Assembly (NCBI GenBank): GCA_018398805.1
Contig: JAGFBZ010000170.1
Location: 124,001-188,000 of the forward strand
Source: Hirundichthys speculiger
Taxonomy: Eukaryota > Chordata > Actinopteri > Beloniformes > Exocoetidae
Length of the DNA: 64,000 nucleotides
Reading direction: 5' to 3'
In this document: positions 35,596 through 44,198 of the stretch, piece by piece
Layout of the letters: each line of letters opens with the position of its first letter
Position numbering within the stretch: the stretch's first letter is position 1
Translations under genes and position numbers: made by a program
The notes under the pieces: generated by a model
Told to the model about the DNA's origin: nothing
The model's database searches: none
What the model saw: the letters and a program-made list of their open reading frames with translations, nothing else

Positions 35596-35814
35596 AATGA
35601 AGAGATCTGAAGTCTAAAACTGGAAGACTTTATCACGCAGAGATCAAAGCTTTCCTTTTCCACACCGCTGGGGGGTCCACAGCGCGTGTACCGGTGCGTG
35701 TCGGGTGTCTCCGGTGGGGGAGGTCTCACCGGTGTCGATGGCCGAGCTGCGGAGGCTCGTGAAGAGGACGAGGAGAAGCGGCAGCCGCACGCGCCCGTCC
35801 GCCCGCAGCTCCAT
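25765..35814 (-). CDS. ldlrad2: LDL-receptor class A domain-containing protein 2 (whole gene, 5 coding exons)
   Basis: Coding exons on the minus strand are 35730-35814, 29422-29907, 29183-29332, 27659-27799 and 25765-26057. They total 1155 nt, giving 384 residues. All four introns are phase 1, and the reading frame closes across each join. Predicted layout: signal peptide about 1-25, CUB about 29-190, LDL-receptor class A about 191-240, proline-rich linker 241-287, transmembrane helix about 293-317, and a short cysteine-rich cytoplasmic tail. This order fits LDLRAD2, a type I membrane protein of unknown function; CUB and class A modules generally bind protein ligands with calcium. It is longer than human LDLRAD2 (272 residues), largely in the linker and tail. 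Introns are loaded with mobile DNA, including a 1-kb foldback element. I infer the exon joins from splice signals and phase; no transcript was seen. Confidence 0.88.
26621..27055. mobile_element. hAT-type MITE, family B, copy 1 of 3
   Basis: Left end TAGGGCTGTAGCGATACAC, right end ATCGCTCAGCTCTA. The body is shared with 30359-30790 and 56097-56529 (for example AAGTGATTTTGGTGACATCT). No matching 8-bp flanks survive here. Lies in ldlrad2 intron 4. Confidence 0.88.
27366..27398. repeat. G-rich homopolymer run
   Basis: Runs of 10 or more G with single A or T interruptions; a C-run lies at about 27569. Confidence 0.95.
27659..27799 (-). CDS. ldlrad2: ldlrad2 exon 4: proline-rich extracellular linker
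   Basis: Acceptor TGTCAACAG|AAGG, donor AACAG|GTGGGT. The 47 codons are dominated by Pro, Ala and Thr ([20 protein letters not shown]), with one cysteine. A second GT four bases downstream (GTGAGC) would break the frame, so the first donor is preferred. Confidence 0.85.
28074..29061. mobile_element. Foldback (long inverted repeat) element in ldlrad2 intron 3
   Basis: The left arm, about 28074-28511, and right arm, about 28686-29061, are inverted copies with indels. The outermost bases are CTTTCGGTAAGCACCGCC and GGCGGTGCTTACTGAAAG; the spacer is about 175 bp and has no coding sense. No clear target duplication (flanks GAC and ACT). Superfamily not assigned. Confidence 0.9.
29183..29332 (-). 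CDS. ldlrad2: ldlrad2 exon 3: LDL-receptor class A repeat
   Basis: One exon codes for one complete class A module with six cysteines (SEC, FTC, GKC, LVC, DNC, TGC) and the acidic calcium-binding end [12 protein letters not shown]. Acceptor CACTGCAG|GTTTT, donor TGCAAAG|GTCAGT. It has no ATG and so is easily missed by open-frame scanning. Confidence 0.92.
29422..29907 (-). CDS. ldlrad2: ldlrad2 exon 2: CUB domain
   Basis: Starts after TCTCATCAG with TGAACGTG; the donor is CAGACTGG|GTGAGA. The translation has CUB traits: an early cysteine in VVDFCGQT, then [21 protein letters not shown] and PLCGKS, ending near the exon end with FTSFRLG. It includes a proline-rich loop (about [13 protein letters not shown]). 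Two other long frames over the same bases, one per strand, reflect high GC content. Confidence 0.9.
30359..30790. mobile_element. hAT-type MITE, family B, copy 2 of 3
   Basis: Same ends and body as 26621-27055. Flanks GTTAAGAA and TTTATGAA match at 6 of 8 bases. Lies in ldlrad2 intron 1. Confidence 0.88.
30852..31128. mobile_element. hAT-type MITE (277 bp), exact 8-bp duplication
   Basis: Ends TAGAGATGCGCGG and GTGCATCTCTA. CGAGACTG is duplicated exactly at 30844-30851 and 31129-31136. The interior has repeated CCGCCCG/GCGGGCGG motifs. Lies in ldlrad2 intron 1. Confidence 0.93.
31129..31970. other. Intronic stretch, nothing recognised
   Basis: AT-rich part of ldlrad2 intron 1 with repeated TAGCAACxxxxAGCAAC-like motifs (for example at about 31196 and 31795), possibly another MITE, but no clear ends. 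Confidence 0.4.
31971..32060. repeat. Three perfect copies of a 30-bp unit
   Basis: TAACACAAATTGCACCTTCA plus ten more bases, repeated at 31971, 32001 and 32031 without a mismatch, so the duplication is recent. Confidence 0.97.
32061..32302 (+). mobile_element. Rex-like LINE 3' end with (ATCT)n tail
   Basis: GAGATGAATAAAGTATCTATCTATC is the typical 3' end. The 30-bp triple repeat stands just upstream and may be part of the element. Confidence 0.65.
32303..33027. other. Intronic stretch, nothing recognised
   Basis: A 147-codon plus-strand frame and a 120-codon minus-strand frame overlap here without domains. CCGGAGCCCCGGAGCC is a short GC repeat at about 32850. Confidence 0.45.
33028..33575 (+). 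mobile_element. Tc1-like deletion derivative
   Basis: The left part (GCAATGATTTGAAAAATCTAAC, then AAAAAGTTGGAAC) and right end (CCTAACTTTTTTGGAACTGG) match the two ends of the common fish Tc1-like element whose inner parts are seen at 22180 and 24965. The helix-turn-helix coding segment (TCGTCTACAGTTCATAATATC) is partly kept; the catalytic part is deleted. Confidence 0.75.
34015..34200. repeat. Probable LINE-derived segment
   Basis: CCCTGTGGAACACCTGAACTAACTCTGG and GTGGTGTCAAACGCTGCACTGA are phrases I associate with an interspersed fish repeat; borders unknown. Confidence 0.45.
34201..35038. other. Intronic AT-rich stretch, nothing recognised
   Basis: Part of ldlrad2 intron 1 with no gene, RNA or terminal repeats seen. 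Confidence 0.5.
35039..35099. repeat. (AT)n microsatellite
   Basis: About 30 AT units abutting the left end of the MITE at 35100. Confidence 0.98.
35100..35463. mobile_element. TA-target MITE, copy 2 of 3
   Basis: Left end CAGTCATGGAAAAAATTATT, right end AATAATTTTTTCCATG with the last bases damaged (TCTG for ACTG). It is inserted between two AT microsatellites in ldlrad2 intron 1. Confidence 0.9.
35467..35592. repeat. (AT)n microsatellite with GATATA variants
   Basis: Over 120 bp of alternating A and T. The right edge lies about 140 bp from the ldlrad2 first-exon donor. Confidence 0.97.
35730..35814 (-). CDS. ldlrad2: ldlrad2 exon 1: signal peptide
   Basis: The 28 codons begin [18 protein letters not shown], a basic start followed by a hydrophobic core and small residues near the likely cleavage site (LRSSA). 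The exon ends with one base G before the donor GTGAGA. That G completes GTG (Val29) at the start of exon 2, and the phase agrees. A TGA lies in frame two codons before the ATG, so the start is fixed. The plus-strand frames over this exon are shadows. Confidence 0.88.
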
Positions 35815-36022
35815 CAGTCACGCTGGAGGGGAGCGCGTGGAGCCGGAGAGTCCCGCGGCACGAGAGCGCAGGACAGAGTCCCGAATCCAAACCGTCCCCC
35901 GGGAGAAGATCCGCGTCACAGCGGCCAGGCGGCTCATCCGTGAATTCTGCCCCACATCTTTCATAGTCTGGCTCTTTTCTTTAAAAAAAAAAAAAAAAAA
36001 AAACTTTTCTCGGTCCTTTCGG

Positions 36023-36177
36023 GTCACGTGTCCTCTCATCTCCATGACAACGACAACCAAGCGCCTGCCAAGCCGGAGAGAGAACTTTGTAGGGAGCAAA
36101 TGTCCCCATCACACTGACGTGAGCTTTATTCAGCTGGGCCGCTGTGTTTCAGAGGACATGCGGGTCACGTGACGTCA
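36023..36177. promoter_or_regulatory. ldlrad2: E-box and CRE motifs upstream of ldlrad2
   Basis: GTCACGTG at 36023-36030, then the perfect palindrome GTCACGTGAC at 36164-36173 overlapping TGACGTCA at 36170-36177. They lie 210-365 bases before the ldlrad2 start codon in a GC-richer block. GTCACGTGAC equals the CLEAR consensus of TFEB-type factors and also suits USF. Function is inferred from the motif only. Confidence 0.5.
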
Positions 36178-36243
36178 GAGTCCACCTGAACGCACTTTTA
36201 TCCCGTTTTACTTATTTTAAAGAATGTGTTTTTCATAATGAGG

Positions 36244-36625
36244 AGCTGTTGTGTTTAAAAACAGTTTACAGTAAAATACCACAAAATGCCCAGTAAACCT
36301 ACCACAAAATATGATTACAACAAGTTACTGTTATTTGCATAGTATTATGGGTAAAGTGCCTTTATTTACAGTAACTTGCTGTATTTTTTGAAATTGTGGT
36401 AAATTACTGTTGACATTTACAGTAATGCTACTGTAGGCCTTTGTGATGGTAAATTTATATGTCTAACTTTTAGTTTTAGTCTTTTAGTATAGTAAATTTT
36501 AGCTTATGATATACTGTAAAACATTATTACAGGATTAATACTGTAAGGTGGTAATTACAGTAACTTACTGGTAATAGTGTCGCCAGTAAACTACTGTAAA
36601 AATACAACAAAATGTCTAACAGTGT
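36244..36625. repeat. Interspersed repeat rich in TTACTGTAA motifs
   Basis: Many copies of ACAGTAA / TTACTGT in both orientations. I recognise this as a common fish MITE-like repeat; ends not resolved. Confidence 0.55.
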
Positions 36626-36764
36626 ATTCAGAGAGATCTGAATCTAACCAAAAGCTTATTCCTACTATGTTTGAAGTTTTTAATGCAAAAGGTCATACAA
36701 GATACCAATTAAATTTTAATTTCCATTTTTTTTGTTATCCACTGTAAAAGAACGATAGTTTGTT

Positions 36765-36990
36765 GCATTTATGAAATGTAAAAATCTCTGCAGCCCATCA
36801 AAACCTTTAAACACCACATACGAGACTAAAGCTTCATTATTAATGTAAGGGGTCAACAAATAAGGAGACACTTGTCATGTTAAGCTAAGATAACAGTAGA
36901 ATAACACTCAATTTGTTTGTTTTATTAGTTCTAAATATATTTAAATCATGTTATAAATATTTTACAGTTATGAAAAACATATAGGGAGGT
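36765..36990. mobile_element. Fragment of hAT-type MITE family C
   Basis: Aligns with the inside of 53813-54160 (GTCAACAAATAAGG, GACACTTGTCAT, AACAGTAGAATAACACT). Its ends are lost. Confidence 0.75.
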
Positions 36991-37815
36991 GAATTTTATG
37001 GCATTATCTCTGCCAAAACACTGTGAGGAGCGTATTCCCCACAGTCTAGTGGGTAAAAGAATCTACCGGAAGGCAGAATAACCAGCTGTAAAAATATTCT
37101 GTTCAGTTTACTTGAGCATTTCTTTTCTGATCAGTACTTATTGATCAGTACGCCACTGTTTAAGTCACTAACTGGAGCAAAAAGCAGTGTTTCCCTGCAA
37201 GTTGCAGCGCAGAATATTTTCAAGTTCAGTCATGCATTATCAAAAGATTTCAACATTAAAATTTAAAATCATTTTCCACCCAGTTTTTAAAAATCAAGTG
37301 ACTTCTTCTAATAAAGGATCTTTCCAATGTTTCCTATGAGACGTTGGAGAGATGTTGTGTTTGTAAATGAGTTTCCAGTGAAGAGAGTTTGTTGATCAAA
37401 GTCAGTTTTATTGGGAGCTGATCAATAAGAATGTAGTTCCTCCAATCAAAACTGGAAAAAAAAAAAAAAAAAAAAAAAAAACGCCCAGGAAACTCAGAGA
37501 GCAGCATAGTTTTCAGGCGGGAGCGCGCAGCTGGGTTGATGGCGCGTGTGTTGCGCGCCCGCGTTCACAGCGAACAAAGGCGCCGTTGGAACTGATCGAT
37601 CCGCTCCCTGCGGGATTTAGGGAATAACACCACAGAATTTATACATTTGAAGTGTGTTTATAGTCGACTTTAAATGTATGTGCCTCGTGAGTTTAAAATA
37701 AATAAATAAATACGCGCGCGCATGCGCACACATATCAGAATTTCGGCTGCTCCGAGAGAAATGTCGCCTAGCAACAAAATTCAAAACATTATATTTGATG
37801 CCACAGAGGTTTCCC

Positions 37816-37858
37816 CCCGTGTGACATCATTGATGACGTCACACAGGGGATCATATAA
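37816..37858 (+). promoter_or_regulatory. CRE palindrome and TATA-like box of the coiled-coil gene
   Basis: A 26-bp near-palindrome from about 37819 to 37844 (GTGTGACATCATTGATGACG and following) holds TGACATCA and the consensus CRE TGACGTCA (37834-37841). TATAA follows at 37854-37858. A start near 37885 would leave a short leader before the ATG at 37943. Confidence 0.65.
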
Positions 37859-37942
37859 GGACCAAGTTAACGTTTTTTACATTTTCACATCGTTTTTCTC
37901 TGGTGAAAGCAGCAACTAAACAACAATCACATCTGTTCAAAT

Positions 37943-38995
37943 ATGTTCGGAAGTCAGAAAATAAACATGGAAGCAACAAATCAGCAGGTTTATGAAGGAA
38001 GCAGTTCTGCTGCCGTCCAGAACCTTGATCTCATCCAAGATTGTTCGCTCGCTGTCCCACAGCCGGACTTTCAGGTACCAGTGAACAAAAAGAAAGAAAG
38101 AAAGAGAGAAAAAATCAAGAGCAAAAAGATCGTCGAGCTGGAACAGCAAAACCCCGTCTTGATGAAGGAGATAGAGGATCTTAAGGAAAAGATTAACAGA
38201 GAAGACAAGAAGCATTTAGAGGCTTCCCAGAAAATTAGTGAAATACAAGCAGAAATTAACCCGATAAAGGATCAGAGAGAAAAAGCTGCTCAATCCTTAC
38301 AACAACAACAGGAGGAAAATGATCAAATAAAGTCTGAAATAACCAAGTTACAGACTCAGCTGGAAAACCAGCAAAAAGAATCGTTGGAAGAAAAATCTGC
38401 TTTAAAGAAAGAGATTGAGCAGATGACAGAAGAACTGAAATCCCTCCAAGATCAAGCAGAAAACCAATTATCGCTTTTCTGCAGAGAACTGGGTAAAAAG
38501 AATATGTTGTCCACAAATGCAACCCAAAAAGCTAATTATTTAAAGGTGGTCATTGTTGATGAGAGGTTCAAGAAAGAGGAGTTAGAGAAGCAGTTGGTCC
38601 AACAAGTGGAGGAAACCAGGAAGTTCAAGGACGCTGTGACCAACATGACGAAAGAAATGGAAGATCAAAAACGTCAGTTTGAGCAGGAGAAGGAAGATCT
38701 GTTGGTCCGGAGAACAACAACAGCCTTCAACATGGATGCAGAGGTAAAGGAGGTACAGAAGATTCAAGAAGAGGAGTTTCAGATGTGGGAGACGGAAAAG
38801 TCCACCCTTCTGGAGACTGTTTCAAGCTTGGATCAGGCTCTCAAGAAACAGGACGAGGAAACGAAATCTTCTATCGGTGGCTTGATGGACAGAATTGAAA
38901 ATCTGGAAGAGCAACTGGAGAACATGAACAAACCCAAACCAAAAAAGCATTGTGCCTTTGTGAGGTTCTTTAGGAGACTCTTCAAGAAAAGTTAA
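37943..38995 (+). CDS. Intronless coiled-coil protein, 350 residues, not recognised
   Basis: I cannot name this protein. Residues 1-47 are mixed and uncharged-to-polar. Residues 48-62 are strongly basic (NKKKERKREKIKSKK) and run into leucines at 66, 73 and 80 with an Asn at 70. This looks like a bZIP layout, but the exact N-x7-R signature is missing and Pro71 would disturb the helix. From about 75 to 330 it is nearly continuous Glu/Lys/Gln-rich coiled coil. The last 20 residues (KKHCAFVRFFRRLFKKS) are basic and aromatic, suiting a membrane- or nucleic-acid-binding amphipathic tail (inference). The frame is one exon, long and clean, with a promoter just upstream and ATTAAA signals at 39298 and 39310, so it is likely a real gene or retrogene. 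Composition differs from the repeats around it. Confidence 0.8.
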   Translation: MFGSQKINMEATNQQVYEGSSSAAVQNLDLIQDCSLAVPQPDFQVPVNKKKERKREKIKSKKIVELEQQNPVLMKEIEDLKEKINREDKKHLEASQKISEIQAEINPIKDQREKAAQSLQQQQEENDQIKSEITKLQTQLENQQKESLEEKSALKKEIEQMTEELKSLQDQAENQLSLFCRELGKKNMLSTNATQKANYLKVVIVDERFKKEELEKQLVQQVEETRKFKDAVTNMTKEMEDQKRQFEQEKEDLLVRRTTTAFNMDAEVKEVQKIQEEEFQMWETEKSTLLETVSSLDQALKKQDEETKSSIGGLMDRIENLEEQLENMNKPKPKKHCAFVRFFRRLFKKS

Positions 38996-39297
38996 TCCCT
39001 CTGCTAGAATCAGGAAACCTAAATGAACCTAAATTAGGAGTGAATGTGAGCGATTCATTAACACGTATAGTTTTAGGACTAAAAGGAGTCCAGTATTCCT
39101 CTCTCAGGTGTGGGCTACCGGACCTCTCTCGGAACCAGGCCTGATGGCTGGGTCGGTACCAACCAGCAAACATCCCACTTCTGGACTGAAGCCCAACCAG
39201 GAGTATTGTTCCGGTTCCATCGACCCACCACTCGGTTCTGGCTCCAGAACTGAGCAAATCCCCATTGACTCGTGCTAAAATGTCTAACTAAACATTA

Positions 39298-39315
39298 ATT
39301 AAACCACTAATTAAA
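39298..39315 (+). other. Possible poly(A) signals of the coiled-coil gene
   Basis: ATTAAA at 39298-39303 and again at 39310-39315, about 300 bases after the stop. Confidence 0.4.
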
Positions 39316-39600
39316 CATTAAAGCCTGTTTAAAAAGTGTTTCTTGGTCTCTGCAGTGATATTTGACATCCATGACAACCGTACAGAGGGAGAATTCTTTA
39401 CACCACATCAGATAAAATGTTATGAAGCAATGAAGCTGACCAATCAGATGGCCGGACATCATTTGACATTTGATTGACAGCTGGTCATCGGCTGTATGCA
39501 GTGAAAACAATCCTTGGATGGACTGTGCTGACTTAGAAGTCAAGAGAAGATGTTTTCAATATTTTACTTGTTCTTCAACATTATTTGAATCGATTATAAT

Positions 39601-40683
39601 TAGGGCTGGGCAACGATTAAAATGTTTAATCGCGATTAATCGCATTGTATACGTAAAATCAAATAATGAATTCAAAAGTAGTGTAAAATCCCCTTTTATT
39701 TAAATGTTCTGCTGCCATATGAACTAAAGTGCCATAACATTTGTTGTTCAAACACTTTTAACATCAGCACTTGTCAGTAACACATATTTAGTGTAAATCT
39801 CATCTTAAAAAATGTCAAATAAAATAAAGCTTATTGCCACTGCCAGGGCATTAATGTCATCCTGTTTTTATAAAAAAATTTAAAAAAAAAGTCTACAAAC
39901 AAAATCCAACAAAAATGATTGTGTCTCAGCACAATCAGAACATTAAAACAGGTAATTTCTGAGGTAACAGCAGAAACTTTTAACGGGGAGTTCAACTTGT
40001 CAGTTGTTACAAATAACCTTGTTTCTGTTGAATCCTCCGTCTGGGAGAACTTTAAAATGAAAATGTCCATGTTAAAGTCCATCATGTAACTTTACCAATC
40101 CGTGTATCATTCATTCTTTCCATTTTCAATTGTCAATCAAAAAATTTAAAAAATTTAAAAGTGACATTTAAATATGTTTTTCGTTTTTTAATTTTATAAG
40201 AAAAAAAAAGGAAAAAATGCCTGTTTTTTTTTTTTATATTTCAATTTTAGACTTGGATCAAAAATACGAAATGAAAAAAAAAATGGTCCACAGGACTGAA
40301 TTTGTTTTATAATCAATGCCTGGACTTTCTGTTGTCATTACACATCTGTGCCACTAGATGGAGCCGCACTGCAGTAACCAGCTAGAGAACAGCAGGACAG
40401 TGAACACATGGAGCAGATCTGATGGAACATGGAGGAATGACACCAAGTTTTGTTGCAGTCCAGAATTTTCTTTTTCAGACAGAATTGTTAATATTGCTAC
40501 CTGAGTTGGTACCCGAACTGTTAAGTATACAGATTTTTATCGTTTTTTCATGTCTGTTCTCTAGGTTTTTTTCGCATGTTTACTTGCCAATTGTCTTCCG
40601 GTTCCGGCCAGTAACCGACCTTTCAAAACAAAAGCATATGAGCGCGTTAACGCGATAATAACGCGTTAACTTGCCCAGCCCTA
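39601..40683. mobile_element. hAT element, deleted (1083 bp), exact 8-bp duplication
   Basis: Ends TAGGGCTGGGCAACGATTAA and its partner ...TTGCCCAGCCCTA. ATTATAAT is duplicated exactly at 39593-39600 and 40684-40691. Subterminal GCGATTAATCGC / GCGTTAACGCG motifs. The interior is AT-rich with no transposase blocks left. Confidence 0.93.
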
Positions 40684-40779
40684 ATTATAATGTTTAAATG
40701 ATTTACAAATTGATACTTTGTGTTTACGATTACATTTTGCAGAGTCTTCATATCAAAACATGGTGGTAATACAGTTTTG

Positions 40780-41165
40780 TTACCTTTATTTAACCAGGTT
40801 AGTCCCATTGAGATCAAAGATCTCATTGGCCGTGATGCACAGCTATATTCAGCATAAAAAACAAAAAAATAAAATGAATATTCTCACAGAAAACATTTGC
40901 TCAGACAAGGTAGATTAGCATGATTTAACCAGGGTTTTAAAATCATTCAGTGTAACAACAGCTTTACTTGCTGAAAGCCCAAATGCTTTCTTTCAGTTCG
41001 TACTCTGGAGACGGAAAACTGCAGAGCATCCATAGATTGGAGACAGGACAAACAGGAAGGACTGAGTCCTTGAATGGTTTTGTAAATAAACATGTACCAG
41101 TGACAAAAAGACGTCCAAAGTAAGAGGACTACAGTTGGTATGTCTCCATGTCCCACACTATCTAG
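40780..41165 (-). mobile_element. LINE-like 3' region, reverse copy
   Basis: TTTATTTAACCAGGTTAGTCCCATTGAGATC is the complement of a frequent fish LINE end. The following 300 bases contain no intact coding block. Confidence 0.5.
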
Positions 41166-41785
41166 CATGTGAAGACGGTGAGCAGAAGCATTCGTGTACA
41201 ACACGTCTTCATCCTCAAAAAAGGGCCAAGACGGTTGTTTCTAATAATTTCTGTTTCACACAAAATGAAAAACAAGACAATCAGGCCTGGAATTTCATGA
41301 TCTGAGGGACACTTGGCTTTCAAAGGGGCATTTTTTTTTTTTTTTTTTTTTGAGGACACAAAGGCCTAATACCAGGGCAACAAGGCCAATATAAAAAAAC
41401 ACAATATGACATGATATGCTAATAAACGTCACAACAGTTTTTGAATTCAGAGCCTTGGATATTTTTAATAGGCTACCACAATTTTTTGATTATTATTACT
41501 ATTTCATTTAATTGATTCATTCCAGACATGTCAAAACAATCTTTTAAAGCATAGACAGTTTTAACACTATCATGAATCTATGTATCTGAAAATAAATATA
41601 TTTATAGAATATATAATAATGCATAAATCAATATACACTGACACATGTAAATAACCATAACTTAGAAACCTATAGAACCTCTTGTAAATAAATCTAATTA
41701 TTAAATGGACATATTCCCCCCAAAAATAAAAAATAAACAAAATTTATATCCAATGTATACACACCGATCTATATACATACACATA
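41166..41785. other. AT-rich non-coding stretch
   Basis: Holds a 22-base T-run at about 41330 and otherwise nothing recognised. Confidence 0.5.
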
Positions 41786-42167
41786 CAGTCATGGAAAAAA
41801 ATTATTAGACCACCCTTGTTTTCTTCAGTTTCTTGTTCATTTTAATGCCTGGTACAACTATATATATATATAGTACACATACATTTGTTTGGACAAACAT
41901 AACGATAACCACAAAGATTGCTCATAAGAGTTTTATTTAAGAGCTGATATCTTACCATTTTCCATGGTTTTCTTGATTATAACCTAAATCACTTAAGTTT
42001 TTACATCAATAGCTATGGCGTTGTACTGCCAAAAACACTGCTTTTATGCATTCAGTGTTTTCTTTTCTGTCTGTTTTAGTCACATGATGACGTTTAGTGG
42101 TACCAGGTATTAAAATGAACAAGAAAGTGAAGAAAAAATGGTGGTCTAATAATTTTTTCCATGACTG
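41786..42167. mobile_element. TA-target MITE, copy 3 of 3 (most complete)
   Basis: Both ends are intact (CAGTCATGGAAAAAA and TTTTTTCCATGACTG), each flanked by TA. One arm carries a small internal (TA)n insertion at about 41859-41871 not present in the other copies. Confidence 0.93.
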
Positions 42168-43740
42168 TATATACACATACTTACCAATATGTAAAACAAA
42201 TATCTGGTTTAACATGTCTGAAAAGAGGTATTAATTGCTTGCAAATGCTATTTCCTAAATGTACCACATAAACTTAGGCTGAAATAAGAAGAATCTAACA
42301 ATTAACTATTGCATGATAACCTTTTATGTGTCCATTTTTTGCTGCATCTTCGAGCTCTTTTGCGACTAATCTCGACTCGTTCCCATCTTGGCTTCTTCTT
42401 TCTGAGGGAAAAACATTTCGAGAGAATATGTTGAATATTTTTAAATAATGTTATCACGTTTTCATAGCCTACAGATTATTCAAATGCTTCAGCCATCCCG
42501 GAGCGTATTTCTGTAATGATACGTGTTAAAGAGTTCAGGTTTCACCGAGGTGTATTGTGTATAGAACACGGGATGTTGGAGTTTGAATCAATCTATCTGA
42601 GCATCGTCATCCTGCCTGTAAGTTGTTGTTGATTCATATGTCAATCGTGAGTTTATGATGTGTTTTCTAGTCACAGATGTTTTCATTATAGTTGAATTTG
42701 GTTTAATGGCATCCTGATTTTGGCGATGAAATGAAGACTAACAAGCAAAGTTTCGCTGCACACATAGAAAAGAGACAGAGAAGTTGATTTGGCGAGAAAG
42801 GGATTATTTGAAGGCTTTAGTTTACGATAAAACAGCTGATTGCAGGAGGCCGTTTACTTGGGTTGCCTTAGCAACCATAGCTCAGAAGGCTACAGTAGTG
42901 AGGCATGACAGTCTCCGTCTGATATTGAAACATTAAAAATTCTTAGTGGGCTTTAGCAACAAGACATGAGAAGAAAGATTTACAGAAGTCTTGAGTTAGC
43001 TTGTTGGATAGCTAGGTCCCCCTCAGGGCGGCTAATAGGCTACTGCTACAACCAAGTCTAACAACTCTATCAATTCAAAGTTGGGAGCGATTTATTACGA
43101 TTTATAGCTACAATGTTTTACAATTTATAGTCCTGGGTTCAATCTTTAAAGTCCTTATGCTCAATGACAAGCTATTTGATCCAGAAAACAAATGGCTTTT
43201 TGACCACTTACCTTTAATGTCGTCTTCGTGGTATCGTTGTGCTGTTTATCCCACAGACAGAACGTTAATGGAAATAGATGCTGTGCGGTAGAGTTCTGGA
43301 CAGATCCTACAGTAGGATACACCTCCGCTCCGATTGTTTAGCTTTAATACAGGTAGACCTACCGATGGGCACTACGGTGCAAACTTGATGATAGCTGAAG
43401 GAAGGGGAGAGAGCAGGGCACCAAGGCCACAGTGGCGGTTAAGCATTAATTTTTGGAAGGGCATCACGGCCAAGAAGAAGGGCTACGACAGCCATGTTTT
43501 TCAGGTTTGGGGAGGTTTTTAATATCACTTCATTTGTGTGTTACATCATTACAACACACCGACGTGGTGCGGGAAATGTTTTTTTTTATATTTTTCCGGC
43601 GGTACATGAGCAACACATACAGATGTCCGGCGCTGGTCACAGAACGCGCGCTCACCTTTTTTTTTTCCTTTCCCAGAATGCAACACACAGATACAACTTC
43701 CTCGTTGCAGTAACCTGGCAGTATTTTGCGTGAAACTTAC
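42168..43740. other. Non-coding stretch, no gene supported
   Basis: Overlapping short plus-strand frames at 43334-43733 have no domain. No splice-bounded exon was recognised. Confidence 0.4.
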
Positions 43741-43903
43741 TCTTTCTGCCCCCTGCTGGTGAGCAACCTACGGGACACTACATGAGCTCCAGAGCGAGAA
43801 TCGCCTTCTGACAAGTTTTTTTCTCCCAAAGCGACATGGAGCCACAGCTGAGAGGATAAAGAGCCGCATTAGGCTCCAGAGCGGCGGGTTGCTGACCCCT
43901 GGT
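43741..43903. mobile_element. Right end of a hAT-like element
   Basis: Ends in CGGGTTGCTGACCCCTG, the inverted form of the CAGGGGTCAGCAACC ends of many hAT elements, preceded by GAGCCGCATTAGGCTCC. The left end was not found. Confidence 0.55.
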
Positions 43904-43931
43904 CAAGTGGTGGGCCTGAAGTAATAAAAAC

Positions 43932-44198
43932 TAGGGATGTCCGATAATATCGGATCGGCCCGATATTGGCATAAAAATGTAATATCGGTAAATATCGGTA
44001 TCGGGTTTTTTTTTTTTTTTTTTTGCACAGACAATGTGTTAATTCCACAACAGGAGATATGTGATGTTACCTAAAAGTAGTTTTGAGGAAAAATAGCCCG
44101 CATATATCGGTATCGGTAGATATCGGTATCGGAAATTGAGAGTTGGACAATATCGGCATATCGGATATCGGCAAAAAAGCCAATATCGGACATCCCTA
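43932..44198. mobile_element. hAT-type MITE, family A, copy 2 of 3, exact 8-bp duplication
   Basis: ATAAAAAC is duplicated at 43924-43931 and 44199-44206. Ends and body as in 8879-9169, in opposite orientation. Confidence 0.95.

Noticed and set aside
35686..36172. Plus-strand frames of 85 and 155 codons near 35.7-36.2 kb
   Set aside because: They overlap the ldlrad2 first exon and promoter on the opposite strand and have no domain.
43334..43733. Overlapping plus-strand frames suggesting a small gene
   Set aside because: Three frames overlap, none has a domain, and the right side runs into a hAT-like end.
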